A stretch of 64,000 nucleotides of DNA, taken from contig NZ_QMEM01000005.1 in assembly GCF_003390915.1 (NCBI RefSeq), positions 248,001 through 312,000 on the forward strand, written 5' to 3'. Positions within the stretch are counted from its first letter, which is position 1; each line of letters begins with the position of its first letter. A model generated the notes under the pieces. The model did not search any database. It saw nothing but the letters and a program-made list of their open reading frames with translations, and was not told the origin of the DNA. Shown piece after piece: positions 36,321 through 44,173 of this stretch. Made by a program: the position numbers and the translations under genes. This DNA comes from Lewinella sp. IMCC34183. GTDB taxonomy: Bacteria > Bacteroidota > Bacteroidia > Chitinophagales > Saprospiraceae.

Positions 36321-36928
36321 TTGATATGCGATAGACGATAGGCGATACTCGATTTTTGATTTGGCTACCGCACGGCTCTGCTCGCTTCGCTCGTTTTACC
36401 GTCGGATGTTTGCCAGGGTTAAATCATGTCATCGCGTCGTGCTATCCTATGGGTGTTTGATTTTAGCTTCCATTGTCCGTACGGTGCGGACGAAGATGCT
36501 GATGAGTTGGTTGTTTTCGTCCAGGAGAGCCGCCAGGCGTTCGGCGGCGTACAATTCGGACTGCTGGATGATTTTTAGGTTGATATATGTTTCTCTGAGT
36601 TCCTTCAGGACTATGCTGCACTTGTGCCGAAAGTCCTTATCGGATTCCGCGGCCCGAGCTTCTCCGTACAGCAAGGCGGGTGCGCTGCCCGAGCGGAGAA
36701 TCTGCTTGCCAAAATGCGCGCCGGCGAAACTGCTGGGTAGGTCAGCGGAGAGCCGGACGATCCGGACGGCAAAGTCAATGAGCCGTTGCTCCAGTTGAGC
36801 AGACTGCGATTGCGAGGGCTTCACGTTATGCAGGTACATCAGTTGCCCCCCCAAGACGAGCGCAGCGAGCATCCCCGTGCGGCAGCCAAATCAAGAATCG
36901 AGAATCGAGAATCACATATCGCATATCA
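36321..36928 (-). mobile_element. Inverted-repeat element carrying a four-helix-bundle (IVP) gene, filling the nrdB-nrdA gap
   Basis: The two ends form an imperfect terminal inverted repeat of about 72 bases. Left end (36321-36394): TTGATATGCGATAGACGATA..., then CTCGATTTTTGATTTGGCT, ACCGCACGG and GCTCGCTTCGCTCG. Right end (36928-36857, reverse complement): ATGATATGCGATATGTGATT..., CTCGATTCTTGATTTGGCT, GCCGCACGG and GCTCGCTGCGCTCG. The outer 30 bases are degenerate GATA/ATTCTCG-type short repeats. The single gene inside (36447-36839) belongs to the family of 23S rRNA intervening-sequence proteins. In the nrd transcript the ends would pair to a long hairpin. The nrdB stop codon lies directly at the right border and the nrdA start eight bases beyond the left border. 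No transposase is present. Confidence 0.75.
36447..36839 (-). CDS. Four helix bundle protein (23S rRNA intervening-sequence protein family)
   Basis: A 130-aa protein composed of four amphipathic helices (about 8-32, 40-62, 66-95, 100-127). Motifs typical of the family are LEQRLIDFAVRIVRLSADLP, the IxRSGxSxxxxYGEA-like stretch ILRSGSAPALLYGEARAAES, and FRHKCSIVLKELRETYINL. The fold is shared with the accessory protein Avd of diversity-generating retroelements; free-standing copies are abundant in Bacteroidota, with no proven function. It lies inside the inverted-repeat element, in the same orientation as nrdB and nrdA. ATG 36839 is chosen; one eleven codons upstream would read into the inner repeat. 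Confidence 0.88.
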   Translation of the reverse strand: MYLHNVKPSQSQSAQLEQRLIDFAVRIVRLSADLPSSFAGAHFGKQILRSGSAPALLYGEARAAESDKDFRHKCSIVLKELRETYINLKIIQQSELYAAERLAALLDENNQLISIFVRTVRTMEAKIKHP

Positions 36929-37906
36929 TTAGAAGTCTTCATCCAGCGTAAACACCTGCTTGTCGCGGTCGGAGGTGACACCAGCTTTCTGGTATTCGCC
37001 GACGCGCTTTTCGAAGAAGTTGGTCTTGCCCTGCAGGTTGATCATGTCCATCCAGGGGAAGGGATTTTCGACCCTCCACACCTTTTCCTGGCCGAGCTCG
37101 ACGAGCAGGCGGTCGGCGACGTACTCGATGTACTGGCACATCATCTCGGCGTTCATGCCGATGAGGTTGACGGGCAGGGAGTCGCTCACGAACTCCTTCT
37201 CGATCTCGACGGCATCCTTGATGATCTTGGTCACCACGCCCTCGCCCAGCTTGTGGACGATGTGGTCGTTGTAGAGCAGGCAGGCGAAGTCGCAGTGCAT
37301 GCCTTCGTCGCGGCTGATCAGCTCGTTGCTGAAGGTCAGTCCGGGCATCAGGCCCCGCTTCTTGAGCCAGAAGATGGAACAGAACGAGCCGCTGAAGAAG
37401 ATGCCCTCCACGGCGGCGAAGGCGACGATGCGTTCGGCGAAGCTGCCGTTGTCGATCCAGCGCAGGGCCCATTCGGCCTTCTTCTGTACGCAGGGCATCG
37501 TCTCGATGGCGTTAAATAAGTGGTCTTTCTCGGCCCCGTCGCTGATGTAGGTATCGATCAGCAGGCTATAGGTTTCGGAGTGGATGTTCTCCATCATGAT
37601 CTGGAAGCCGTAGAAAAACTTGGCTTCCGTGTACTGTACCTCGGCCACGAAGTTCTCGGCGAGGTTCTCGTTGACGATGCCGTCGCTGGCGGCGAAGAAG
37701 GCCAGCACGTGCTTGATAAAGTAGCGCTCGTTGTCGTTGAGCTTGTTGTTCCAGTCGTTCAGGTCGGCGCTCAGGTCGATCTCCTCGGCGGTCCAGAAAC
37801 AGGCCTCGTTGTCCTTGTAGTACTTCCAGATGTCGTCGTGCTGGATGGGAAAAAGGACGAAGCGGTTGGGGTTCTCGACCAGGATCGGTTCTTGTTTGGC
37901 GTTCAT
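36929..37906 (-). CDS. nrdB: Ribonucleoside-diphosphate reductase, class Ia, beta subunit
   Basis: A 325-aa ferritin-like di-iron/tyrosyl-radical subunit. Ligand and radical residues are seen as EEIDL (about 41-45, Asp44), EAKFFYG (Glu94), ENIHSETY (Glu106, His109 and the radical Tyr113, same spacing as in E. coli) and the second-half [11 protein letters not shown]. The C-terminal tail ends VFTLDEDF, the acidic/aromatic peptide that docks on NrdA. The start is ATG 37906, which gives the usual N-terminus [16 protein letters not shown]; an in-frame extension to 38008 with [13 protein letters not shown] is judged untranslated. First gene of the nrd operon; a DnaA-box cluster lies 275-465 bases upstream. 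Confidence 0.96.
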   Translation of the reverse strand: MNAKQEPILVENPNRFVLFPIQHDDIWKYYKDNEACFWTAEEIDLSADLNDWNNKLNDNERYFIKHVLAFFAASDGIVNENLAENFVAEVQYTEAKFFYGFQIMMENIHSETYSLLIDTYISDGAEKDHLFNAIETMPCVQKKAEWALRWIDNGSFAERIVAFAAVEGIFFSGSFCSIFWLKKRGLMPGLTFSNELISRDEGMHCDFACLLYNDHIVHKLGEGVVTKIIKDAVEIEKEFVSDSLPVNLIGMNAEMMCQYIEYVADRLLVELGQEKVWRVENPFPWMDMINLQGKTNFFEKRVGEYQKAGVTSDRDKQVFTLDEDF

Positions 37907-38181
37907 TTCAGGACAGTTTTGCCGGCAGCTAATGCACTCCGGGTGGTTATGTAAGGGCACGCGTGGGTCGGTTCCCGACCGGTACAGTTGGTCGGGAATC
38001 GGCGGCACGGGCCGTATCGTTGTGGTTGTCAGTGTACTAAGGCGGCTCCCCTATTGGAAAGACGCCGCCCTAGTCTAAGTGGTATCAGCAAGCCGGAACT
38101 CGCGGGAGCAACAACCAAATTGTTGTTTTCCCTCGTATAAGGGCCAAGATAGGGCTCCTGTTGCCCCCCTGCGCACCCCTT

Positions 38182-38370
38182 TTATCCACAATATGTGGAA
38201 AACACAAATCACCGTATTGACTATCAGTTAGTTGCGATGTTAACTCTATTTATCCACAATGTTAATAAGGTTATTCACATTGTGGAAAACGAGGTGTGTT
38301 TTCCACACTTACCCGGTGGAAAGGCAGCGGGGGCGCGGCCGCGGGTGCCGTGTTATGTGGAAAATCCACA
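38182..38370. other. DnaA-box cluster: candidate oriC, or DnaA-responsive nrd control region
   Basis: Eight DnaA-box-like nonamers lie in 189 bases. Perfect TTATCCACA: 38182-38190 and 38250-38258. One mismatch: TTATTCACA at 38271-38279, TTTTCCACA at 38299-38307, and TGTGGAAAA (reverse strand) at 38194-38202, 38281-38289 and 38356-38364. A two-mismatch box AAATCCACA is at 38362-38370. The sequence is visibly A/T-rich in a G/C-rich window, and an A/T stretch (AATTTTGGTATTTTGG) follows at 38371-38386, fitting an unwinding element. Alternatively the boxes control the nrd operon, since nrdAB of E. coli is DnaA-regulated. Confidence 0.7.
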
Positions 38371-38386
38371 AATTTTGGTATTTTGG

Positions 38387-38929
38387 TTTGGTCCGCCGGT
38401 TGAATGGCGCGGACGTACCCGGCCTGGTCCTTCCCGGAAGAGCGACAAGCCCTATGGCGTGACGGATAGGGTTCTGCAGCCGTTCCATCAGTACCGCCCG
38501 GTCACCCGACGCCCCGCAAGCGGATGGAACCCGATGGCCGGGTCGGCATCCCCAACGAGCGGCCGGCAGGCCGGGCTAACTTCCGGGATCGATCACGGCC
38601 CAGGCAACGGGCAAGGTTCAGGACCAGTTCCGGGGTCATTGATCGATTTGGCGGGCGGGTAAACTGACTTTCGCGGAGTAACTTGACAGGCAGGCAAGCG
38701 GTTGAGCACCCCACACCGCGGCAAGCCCTGTGCTAAATTTCAGCAGACGAAAGGTTTGCTCCATTATCCCCACAAATGGGTAGCAAAATTCTATAGCAGA
38801 AACAGGTTGTAAGAGAGAATTATGTAAGTTACGTTGTGCATTTCCATACCACCGTGCGCTGGTAAAGTGGTCAGAAAATTCCAACTTACCGGCGACTAAT
38901 CTTCATTGAACAACCACTAGGACATCCTC
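38387..38929 (+). other. Intergenic, no gene seen
   Basis: About 540 bases between the DnaA-box cluster and the unrecognised gene at 38930. Short frames on both strands show no protein-like composition. The last 150 bases are less G/C-rich and probably contain the promoter of the 38930 gene, but I see no exact -7/-33 pair. Confidence 0.4.
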
Positions 38930-39694
38930 ATGCAAACCAGAACCATCAGTGCTTCCACGATCAAACTCGAAAAGTGGCAAAAACCCAAAAAGATCACCGA
39001 GGACGTCGCGCTGGAGCTTTCCGCTTCGGGGCTTCACTGTGTCTGCTTTGATACGACAAAGGAACCCCAGGTGAGGTCCAAACCGGAAGTAACGACCGAT
39101 CTTCTTTCCACCGTGATTCCCGCCAACCTAAAATGGGTAAAGAATCCCTTCGGCAATACTCCGGAAGCGTACGCGGACCGGGGGTTGGTTCCGGTGCTCA
39201 AGGGAAACAAGAGTATCGCGACGTACTTCGTGGACGGCTTTCTAACCGAGGAGGAAAAGAACGAGGCCAGCCAACAGGTCGACGATCTAGCCGTCGCCGA
39301 CCCCTGTTGCGGCTCGGACGAATACGACGAGAAGGTTACAAGAGGTGGTAATAAACGGGGCGGCGGCAGGACCTGCTCGACCCTATTCTTTCAGTCCGAG
39401 GATTCCGAAGTACCACTCACGTTTCACCTCACGCTGAGTGATGTCTGGAACGGCGGCAAATCGCCGGTACGGGGTGAGCTGGACAATGGTATGGATCACT
39501 TCCTGATCCCGTCGAAGACACCGGGTAACTCGGTCGTCTGGTTGGCCTTCCCCAGATCTAAGGATCCTAAAGCAAACTTTGAAATGCTTGAAAAGTGGAA
39601 AAGAGGCGGACATAAGTTCGCGGCTTTCAGTGGCGCGATGTACACTTCGGATACGCTGAAGATTTCCATTGTGCTAGATGCGGTCCCGGCCTGA
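38930..39694 (+). CDS. Unrecognised cytosolic protein, 254 aa
   Basis: No family is recognised. There is no signal peptide or membrane segment. The protein is Lys-rich at the N-terminus (IKLEKWQKPKKI), has Cys pairs (HCVCF about 37-41; DPCCGS about 125-130), a Gly-rich basic loop (TRGGNKRGGGRTCSTLFF, about 138-155) and a hydrophobic beta-type C-terminal half (ETF-like strands PLTFHLTLSDVW, NSVVWLAFP, KISIVLDAVPA). Codon use is less G/C-rich than in the housekeeping genes around it. It is convergent with the TPR-CHAT lipoprotein, 25 bases apart, and opens the accessory island that also holds an EAD-CHAT protease and a Trypco1 protein. It could be an effector or a protease target there; that is a guess from context. 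Confidence 0.65.
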   Translation: MQTRTISASTIKLEKWQKPKKITEDVALELSASGLHCVCFDTTKEPQVRSKPEVTTDLLSTVIPANLKWVKNPFGNTPEAYADRGLVPVLKGNKSIATYFVDGFLTEEEKNEASQQVDDLAVADPCCGSDEYDEKVTRGGNKRGGGRTCSTLFFQSEDSEVPLTFHLTLSDVWNGGKSPVRGELDNGMDHFLIPSKTPGNSVVWLAFPRSKDPKANFEMLEKWKRGGHKFAAFSGAMYTSDTLKISIVLDAVPA

Positions 39695-39719
39695 CCAGAC
39701 TGACTGACGGCCGGGTTGG

Positions 39720-42458
39720 TCAACCCTTGACCAGCCCGGCCCAGTTTCCCGGAAACGCGTACCAGGACATCTCCTTGCCACTTATCAAATCCCTTTTGGC
39801 CTTGACCAGGGACGAGGAAATACTCTCCCCCCTAAATAAATACTGGTAAAAGCGGGCGTGGACCGTCGCGGAGGCCTTGGCCGGAATCCTCCACAGGGAG
39901 TAGACAACGTGTGGAACCCCGATTTGCTGAAAACTTCTTGCAATACTGAAGTTCCCCTCCCCGATCGCCCCACCGCCGACGCCACCCTCGCAGGCGTTCA
40001 GGAACACCAGATCTGCCTGACATTTGAGCTCGGCTACGGACGCGCCGTTTAAGCTATCCCCTTTCGCAAAGTGAAGGTAATTCTGGTAAGCACTGAAGCG
40101 ATCGCCCTGGGCGTGCACCATGATATTGATGATCTTGAAGTGCCGAATGTCCTGCCTGAAAGTAGCCGAACGGCATTCCGCTCCGTCGAAGATCCGACTT
40201 CCCGCGGGGGCGTTGGAGAGCTTGTCCTCGACTTCGGCAAAATAGCCCGACAACTCCGGGTGAATCCAACTGCCCACCTTTGCCGAAGCGGGATTGAGAA
40301 CGGGACGCTGCCGGTTGAGCAATTCGAGCCGCAAGCTCGGCGCGTACGTTACCTCCAGGTCTCGGGCGAGAAAACCGAGGGACCCCCAGTCGGCCGGATC
40401 AGGGGCAGGATCACGGACCAGTGCATCCACGGGAAGGCTCCTGAGTGGCCCTTCGGGGACCACCAACAACTGGTTCATCCTGGTAAGTGGGCCGGCCACC
40501 GGTCCCAGCACATCGTCAAAAAGCTTGCGGGCCAGCGCCTGGTATTCTGCAACTTTCACCTTCCTGTATCCGCCACCCATCATGGTGAGCAGCGCATCTA
40601 TGTCGGCAGTGAGCGAGTCGACGGAGGGGGTAGCATAGACGATGACCGTATCCGGATCGACATACTGAGCAAGGAGCCGCTCCTCTCCCTCGGCGAATAT
40701 GATTGTCGCTTGCTGCCGCCCGCTTCGTTGCCTTAGTTCGGAAATGCTGGGTGGTTCGTCACGTTTGCCACCGTAAATCCCCGCCCCGGCGTGTTGGGCC
40801 GAAAGATTAAGTTCCCTGTACCGGGTTTGTAACTCTATGAGCTGATTGCGGTCGCTACGGTTGAGTTGCCCCGTGCGCATTTCCAAATCAGCCAGTAAGT
40901 TCATTTGCGTTTGTAAATGAGGCAGGGAATCGAGGCTGGGCGTTAAGTCTGTATCGTCCGAATCCCACAAGCGGTCTTTCAGCAGAAGGAAGGCTTTGGT
41001 TTTCTCCAGCGTTCGGAGCATCTGGTCGGCCCGGCCTGGATCGGGACGGTTCCGGTAAGCCAGCCAGGCCGCTTCATTCGCGTTGATAATAATTTTGCGC
41101 GTGATGTCTTTGAGTTGAGCGATCGCGGTTTCTTCCTCTCCGGTGGTGAAGAGGTCCTCCCACTCTTGCAGAATGTAATCGAAGATCAGCAACGCATCGT
41201 CCAGCGCATCCGTGGCGGCTCCCCTTCTGTACTCCGCCAGTTTTAATCGCCCGTAGTCGGACAATGGATACTTGCAGCTGTAGGAGGGAGAGAGCGTCTT
41301 GAGTAAATCCACCACCGGCCGACCCGCCTCCTCCTTGCTGCAACAGCGGTAGAGCACCAATTGCGCTCGGATACTTCGCTGTACAAGGTCCAGGTCCTTC
41401 TCTTGTAAACCGTACTGGATGAAGGTCCAGTACGTCTCATCCTGAAGGTGAAAATCAAAGGGCGGAATCTGGTCTTGGAATCGCCGATAATAGTAGAGTA
41501 CGCTATCGGGATAAAGACCGGCCTGCCGATGAAAATATCCGCGTAACCGATCGGCAAAGCCGAAATTAGGTGTCGCTGAGGGTTGCAGACCAGTCGCCGG
41601 CAGTTCCGCTTTGGGCGTCGTCAGCCGGGCCAATTCCTGCTCGAATCGAGCCCGGTCACCGAACCTGCAAAGAATGATGATCTTTTCGCGTTGCGCTTCC
41701 CGCCAGCGAATCGAGCCGGCAGCTTGGTACAGGTCTACCGCTTCGGTCATTATCTCGCAGGCCTGATTCAGGAGGTCCTCCCGTTTGAATTCGGGTTGGT
41801 TATCCGCGTATTTCTTTAGGGCTAACCCCTCAGCGACGAGCAAGCGAGCGTACTTATCGGGGTATCGTTGTGGCAGATCGTCGAGGATCGTCCTACCCAA
41901 CCGGGCCGCAGCGGCCTGGGTGGAATACGCATGGTTTTCGATCTGGTGCAGTGCCAGTCCTATCTGGTTCTCTGCCAGGATCGGTTCTGGCGTATCCTCC
42001 GTGATCAGGCTAGCCGCCCACCTCTGGTATATCCCCGTGGAATCTTCGTACGCCTGGTGATCAAAGTGCAGCTCGGCCAGCAGATGCATGCACTGGATGA
42101 CCGTAGTAATGTTTACCGAATCCTGGTGCCGTACCAGCGCGTCAAGCGCTTGCCGGGCCTGTTCCATCGCGGTCGGAAAATCCCCCTCCTGGTAGGTGAT
42201 CCGGGCCCGGAAATACTGAAGCTCGCCATCCAGGTAGCGGCAGCCGCCATCATCCGATCGCTCACGGTAAGCTGCCAAAAGAGCGGCCGCCTCCGCGAAG
42301 CGTTCGTCCACTAAAAGCTGATCGATGCACGGGTTGGCATCCGGGACATCGATCCTGAACGTACCTGGCCCACGGTCCGGCGAGCGCTGCTCCTCACCGG
42401 CGCACCCTGACAAGTGGAGAAGCTGCAACAGGAGTGTCAGGAGGGTGAGTAGACGCAA
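39720..42458 (-). CDS. TPR-CHAT lipoprotein (caspase-like peptidase)
   Basis: A 912-aa protein with a lipoprotein signal (lipobox LSGC, Cys19), a long all-helical TPR region (about 35-560), a coiled-coil-prone segment (about 500-560) and a C-terminal CHAT domain (about 620-912). The caspase-like dyad appears intact: His in IMVHAQGD (about 781) and Cys in LNACEGG (about 822). Downstream segments IGVPHVVYSLWRIPAKAS and FYQYLFRGESIS are typical of CHAT. CHAT peptidases are clan CD proteases; TPR parts sense or bind proteins. The lipoprotein anchor puts this one in the periplasm or outer membrane, not with the cytosolic EAD-CHAT protease. A decayed paralogue lacking the CHAT domain is at 31380-32658. 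Confidence 0.88.
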   Translation of the reverse strand: MRLLTLLTLLLQLLHLSGCAGEEQRSPDRGPGTFRIDVPDANPCIDQLLVDERFAEAAALLAAYRERSDDGGCRYLDGELQYFRARITYQEGDFPTAMEQARQALDALVRHQDSVNITTVIQCMHLLAELHFDHQAYEDSTGIYQRWAASLITEDTPEPILAENQIGLALHQIENHAYSTQAAAARLGRTILDDLPQRYPDKYARLLVAEGLALKKYADNQPEFKREDLLNQACEIMTEAVDLYQAAGSIRWREAQREKIIILCRFGDRARFEQELARLTTPKAELPATGLQPSATPNFGFADRLRGYFHRQAGLYPDSVLYYYRRFQDQIPPFDFHLQDETYWTFIQYGLQEKDLDLVQRSIRAQLVLYRCCSKEEAGRPVVDLLKTLSPSYSCKYPLSDYGRLKLAEYRRGAATDALDDALLIFDYILQEWEDLFTTGEEETAIAQLKDITRKIIINANEAAWLAYRNRPDPGRADQMLRTLEKTKAFLLLKDRLWDSDDTDLTPSLDSLPHLQTQMNLLADLEMRTGQLNRSDRNQLIELQTRYRELNLSAQHAGAGIYGGKRDEPPSISELRQRSGRQQATIIFAEGEERLLAQYVDPDTVIVYATPSVDSLTADIDALLTMMGGGYRKVKVAEYQALARKLFDDVLGPVAGPLTRMNQLLVVPEGPLRSLPVDALVRDPAPDPADWGSLGFLARDLEVTYAPSLRLELLNRQRPVLNPASAKVGSWIHPELSGYFAEVEDKLSNAPAGSRIFDGAECRSATFRQDIRHFKIINIMVHAQGDRFSAYQNYLHFAKGDSLNGASVAELKCQADLVFLNACEGGVGGGAIGEGNFSIARSFQQIGVPHVVYSLWRIPAKASATVHARFYQYLFRGESISSSLVKAKRDLISGKEMSWYAFPGNWAGLVKG

Positions 42459-42784
42459 GGCGATCGGGGTTGAGCGTTAGCTAAGATAGTGGAGTTGCCC
42501 CGGGGATCAACGACTAGGGACGAACACCTGCGGTGAATCGACCAACGCCGCCGCCTCCCACCCCGATAGATGCCGGCACTCCAATCCCTGACCGAGCAGG
42601 GCCAGGCTACCATTATCGCTGGGTCGCAAGGTTACCAATCCGTTCCCCAAGGGATATACACTTCGTAGCCCGGCCCCCCGGTAGTGTACGGGCAGCTATG
42701 ACCAGATGGAAAGCAATGATTTATATTAGAGCCCTTACCGCTGGTTACCGGAATAGCCTGAACACGTAAAGCACTCACACCACT
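42459..42784. other. Divergent intergenic region between two CHAT genes
   Basis: The gap must hold the promoters of the TPR-CHAT lipoprotein (-) and the EAD-CHAT protein (+). An A/T-rich stretch TGATTTATATTAGAG (about 42717-42731) could be part of the plus-strand promoter; no exact TAnnTTTG is seen. No gene is supported. Confidence 0.35.
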
Positions 42785-43657
42785 ATGGAAGACATTCGTA
42801 AACTCATTCAGCAGGGCAAATTGGGAGAAGCCCTGGATGCCATCCTCTCCTGCCTGGAGGGCAAGAACAGCGGCCTCTACAACACCGCTATCCTGCACAA
42901 GGCCTCCTTCAGTAGAATCCAGCGTAGTTCAATGACGGGCACCATTGCGCCCGGGGAAGAAACCATAAACACGAATAGAATAACCCTGGCAGCTCTGTCC
43001 CTCCTGACGGAGATGGAACGGGATGGGATCGTATGTGCAACCAATGGCGGGCAGGACAGGAAGAAAGGCCAGGTCAACGACTTCGAGCGGAAGGGCATCA
43101 AGATTCTGGTAACCGCCGCTGCCCCCAAGGATCTGAGTAGGCTCCGGCTTGACGAGGAAGTCAAGGGAATCCAGGAGGGCATTCAGATCTCGAAAGAGAG
43201 AGACAAGATCAAGCTCGTTCAGCGATGGGCGGTGACCGCCATAAGTTTTCAACAAGCCTTACTTGACGAAGAACCTAACGTCGTCCACTTCAGCGGGCAC
43301 GGCGAGGAGGACGGGATTTACCTGGAAAACGCCCAGGGGAAATACCAACTGGTCCCGGATGAGGCCCTGGAGGAGCTGTTTGAACTATTTGCTCCTTCCA
43401 TTGAGTGCGTCGTACTGAATGCCTGCTATTCCGAACACCAGGCCGGACTGATCAGTAAGCATATTCCGTACGTTATTGGCATGAACGAAGCGATACCCGA
43501 TCAGGCGGCCATCGCCTTCTCGGTGGGTTTTTACCGCGCACTGGGGGCGGGCAGAGATATTCCGTTTGCTTACAAGTCAGGCGTGGTGGCGATTAAGACG
43601 CAGGGTATTGAGGGGGGGATAATTCCTCAGTTGATTACGCAAGACGCTAAGCGATAA
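42785..43657 (+). CDS. EAD11-like domain fused to a CHAT (caspase-like) protease
   Basis: A 290-aa cytosolic protein. Residues about 1-80 form a small helical domain (IRKLIQQGKLGEALDAIL, then LHKASFSRIQRSSMTGTIAP and a closing helix) that matches the pattern of effector-associated domain 11: a G-x-ALD helix pair, an Ile/Arg-rich middle helix, a GxIxxxE turn and an NRITLAALSLL helix. Residues about 100-285 form a CHAT domain: KILVTAAAPKDLSRLRLDEE, catalytic His172 in HFSGHG and Cys214 in NACYS, followed by YVIGMNEAIPDQAAIAFS. EADs are adaptors that tie effectors such as CHAT, trypsin or TIR to NTPase sensors in conflict systems. No NTPase is near, so its EAD partner may lie elsewhere. Less G/C-rich than its neighbours. 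Confidence 0.85.
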   Translation: MEDIRKLIQQGKLGEALDAILSCLEGKNSGLYNTAILHKASFSRIQRSSMTGTIAPGEETINTNRITLAALSLLTEMERDGIVCATNGGQDRKKGQVNDFERKGIKILVTAAAPKDLSRLRLDEEVKGIQEGIQISKERDKIKLVQRWAVTAISFQQALLDEEPNVVHFSGHGEEDGIYLENAQGKYQLVPDEALEELFELFAPSIECVVLNACYSEHQAGLISKHIPYVIGMNEAIPDQAAIAFSVGFYRALGAGRDIPFAYKSGVVAIKTQGIEGGIIPQLITQDAKR

Positions 43658-43840
43658 GATTCATCTTGGATCTATATCATCTCACGATCTTGATTGCGGC
43701 GAGATGCCACCGTAGCATAGGCCTGCTGCCCGCAGCAGTCGACGTAATGAATATCCGGGGCGGGGGCGCAGGTGCAAGGTTCTTTCCGGACACCGGCTGC
43801 CGGGGTGTGAAGCTTTAGGCGAAGGCTTGCTTCACCCTAT

Positions 43841-44173
43841 TTACGATGTCGCCGAGGTTTTGTCCTTCGTCCAACTCAACTTCAGTACCAGATTTCCCTC
43901 CGCGCTGGAGCTGGCAATCACCGCATTGGCTTCCGCCGTAAACTTGATCCCCAATTCCACCGATACCTGATCCGGAGAATCGCTGATCTTCTGCACCTTG
44001 TCTACTATCGCATTGCCAACGGACTCAATGAGCCCCAGGGCCTGTTCGAAACGGCCCTGTACCCGTTCTACGGTATCGCTGCCCCTGTCACCGCGGGTCG
44101 GGTTGCGTGGGGACTTAGGTACCTCTATCTGGATGGGGCCGTAGTCGGATTGGAAGGTGATGGTTTCTGGCAT
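43841..44173 (-). CDS. Trypco1-type protein (CU044_2847 family)
   Basis: A 110-aa cytosolic protein. It fits the trypsin-co-occurring domain 1: an N-terminal strand pair (ITFQSDYGPIQIEVP), a linker, a long helix (RFEQALGLIESVGNAIVDKV), and then the most conserved part PDQVSVELGIKFTAEANAVI followed by a strand EGNLVLKLSW. Trypco domains occur with trypsin-like, CHAT and STAND-type proteins in predicted conflict systems; the molecular role is not known. ATG 44173 is chosen; the frame is open further upstream but without family match. It is convergent with the EAD-CHAT gene, 183 bases apart; the gap contains one CGCAGGTGC motif (43767-43775). Confidence 0.8.
   Translation of the reverse strand: MPETITFQSDYGPIQIEVPKSPRNPTRGDRGSDTVERVQGRFEQALGLIESVGNAIVDKVQKISDSPDQVSVELGIKFTAEANAVIASSSAEGNLVLKLSWTKDKTSATS

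Noticed and set aside
33911..36334. An 807-codon open frame antisense to nrdA, and similar long antisense frames elsewhere (for example 4067-4927 and 20530-22611)
   Set aside because: They mirror the codon-position G/C bias of strong genes on the other strand, are rich in Val/Gly/Ala/Asp and show no domain; nrdA, the TonB receptor and GH92 explain the DNA.
36321..36928. Diversity-generating retroelement (the four-helix-bundle gene as Avd)
   Set aside because: No reverse transcriptase and no template/variable repeat pair is present; the terminal inverted repeats fit an intervening-sequence-type element.
37907..38008. N-terminal extension of NrdB with a C-x2-C motif ([13 protein letters not shown])
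   Set aside because: The usual class Ia NrdB N-terminus begins at the ATG at 37906; the extension has no family match and lies in the expected leader.
38184..38201. NrdR box upstream of nrdB
   Set aside because: CCACAATATGTGG is partly symmetric, but only about ten of sixteen positions of the NrdR consensus fit and no tandem partner at the usual spacing is seen; DnaA boxes explain the sequence better.
39720..42458. TPR-CHAT lipoprotein as direct partner of the EAD-CHAT protease
   Set aside because: Its lipobox puts it outside the cytosol while the EAD-CHAT protein has no export signal; TPR-CHAT lipoproteins also occur alone. Kept only as a neighbour in the island.
42632..42784. Minus-strand frame running from the EAD-CHAT gene into the divergent gap
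   Set aside because: Its start lies inside the EAD coding region on the opposite strand and no domain is recognisable.
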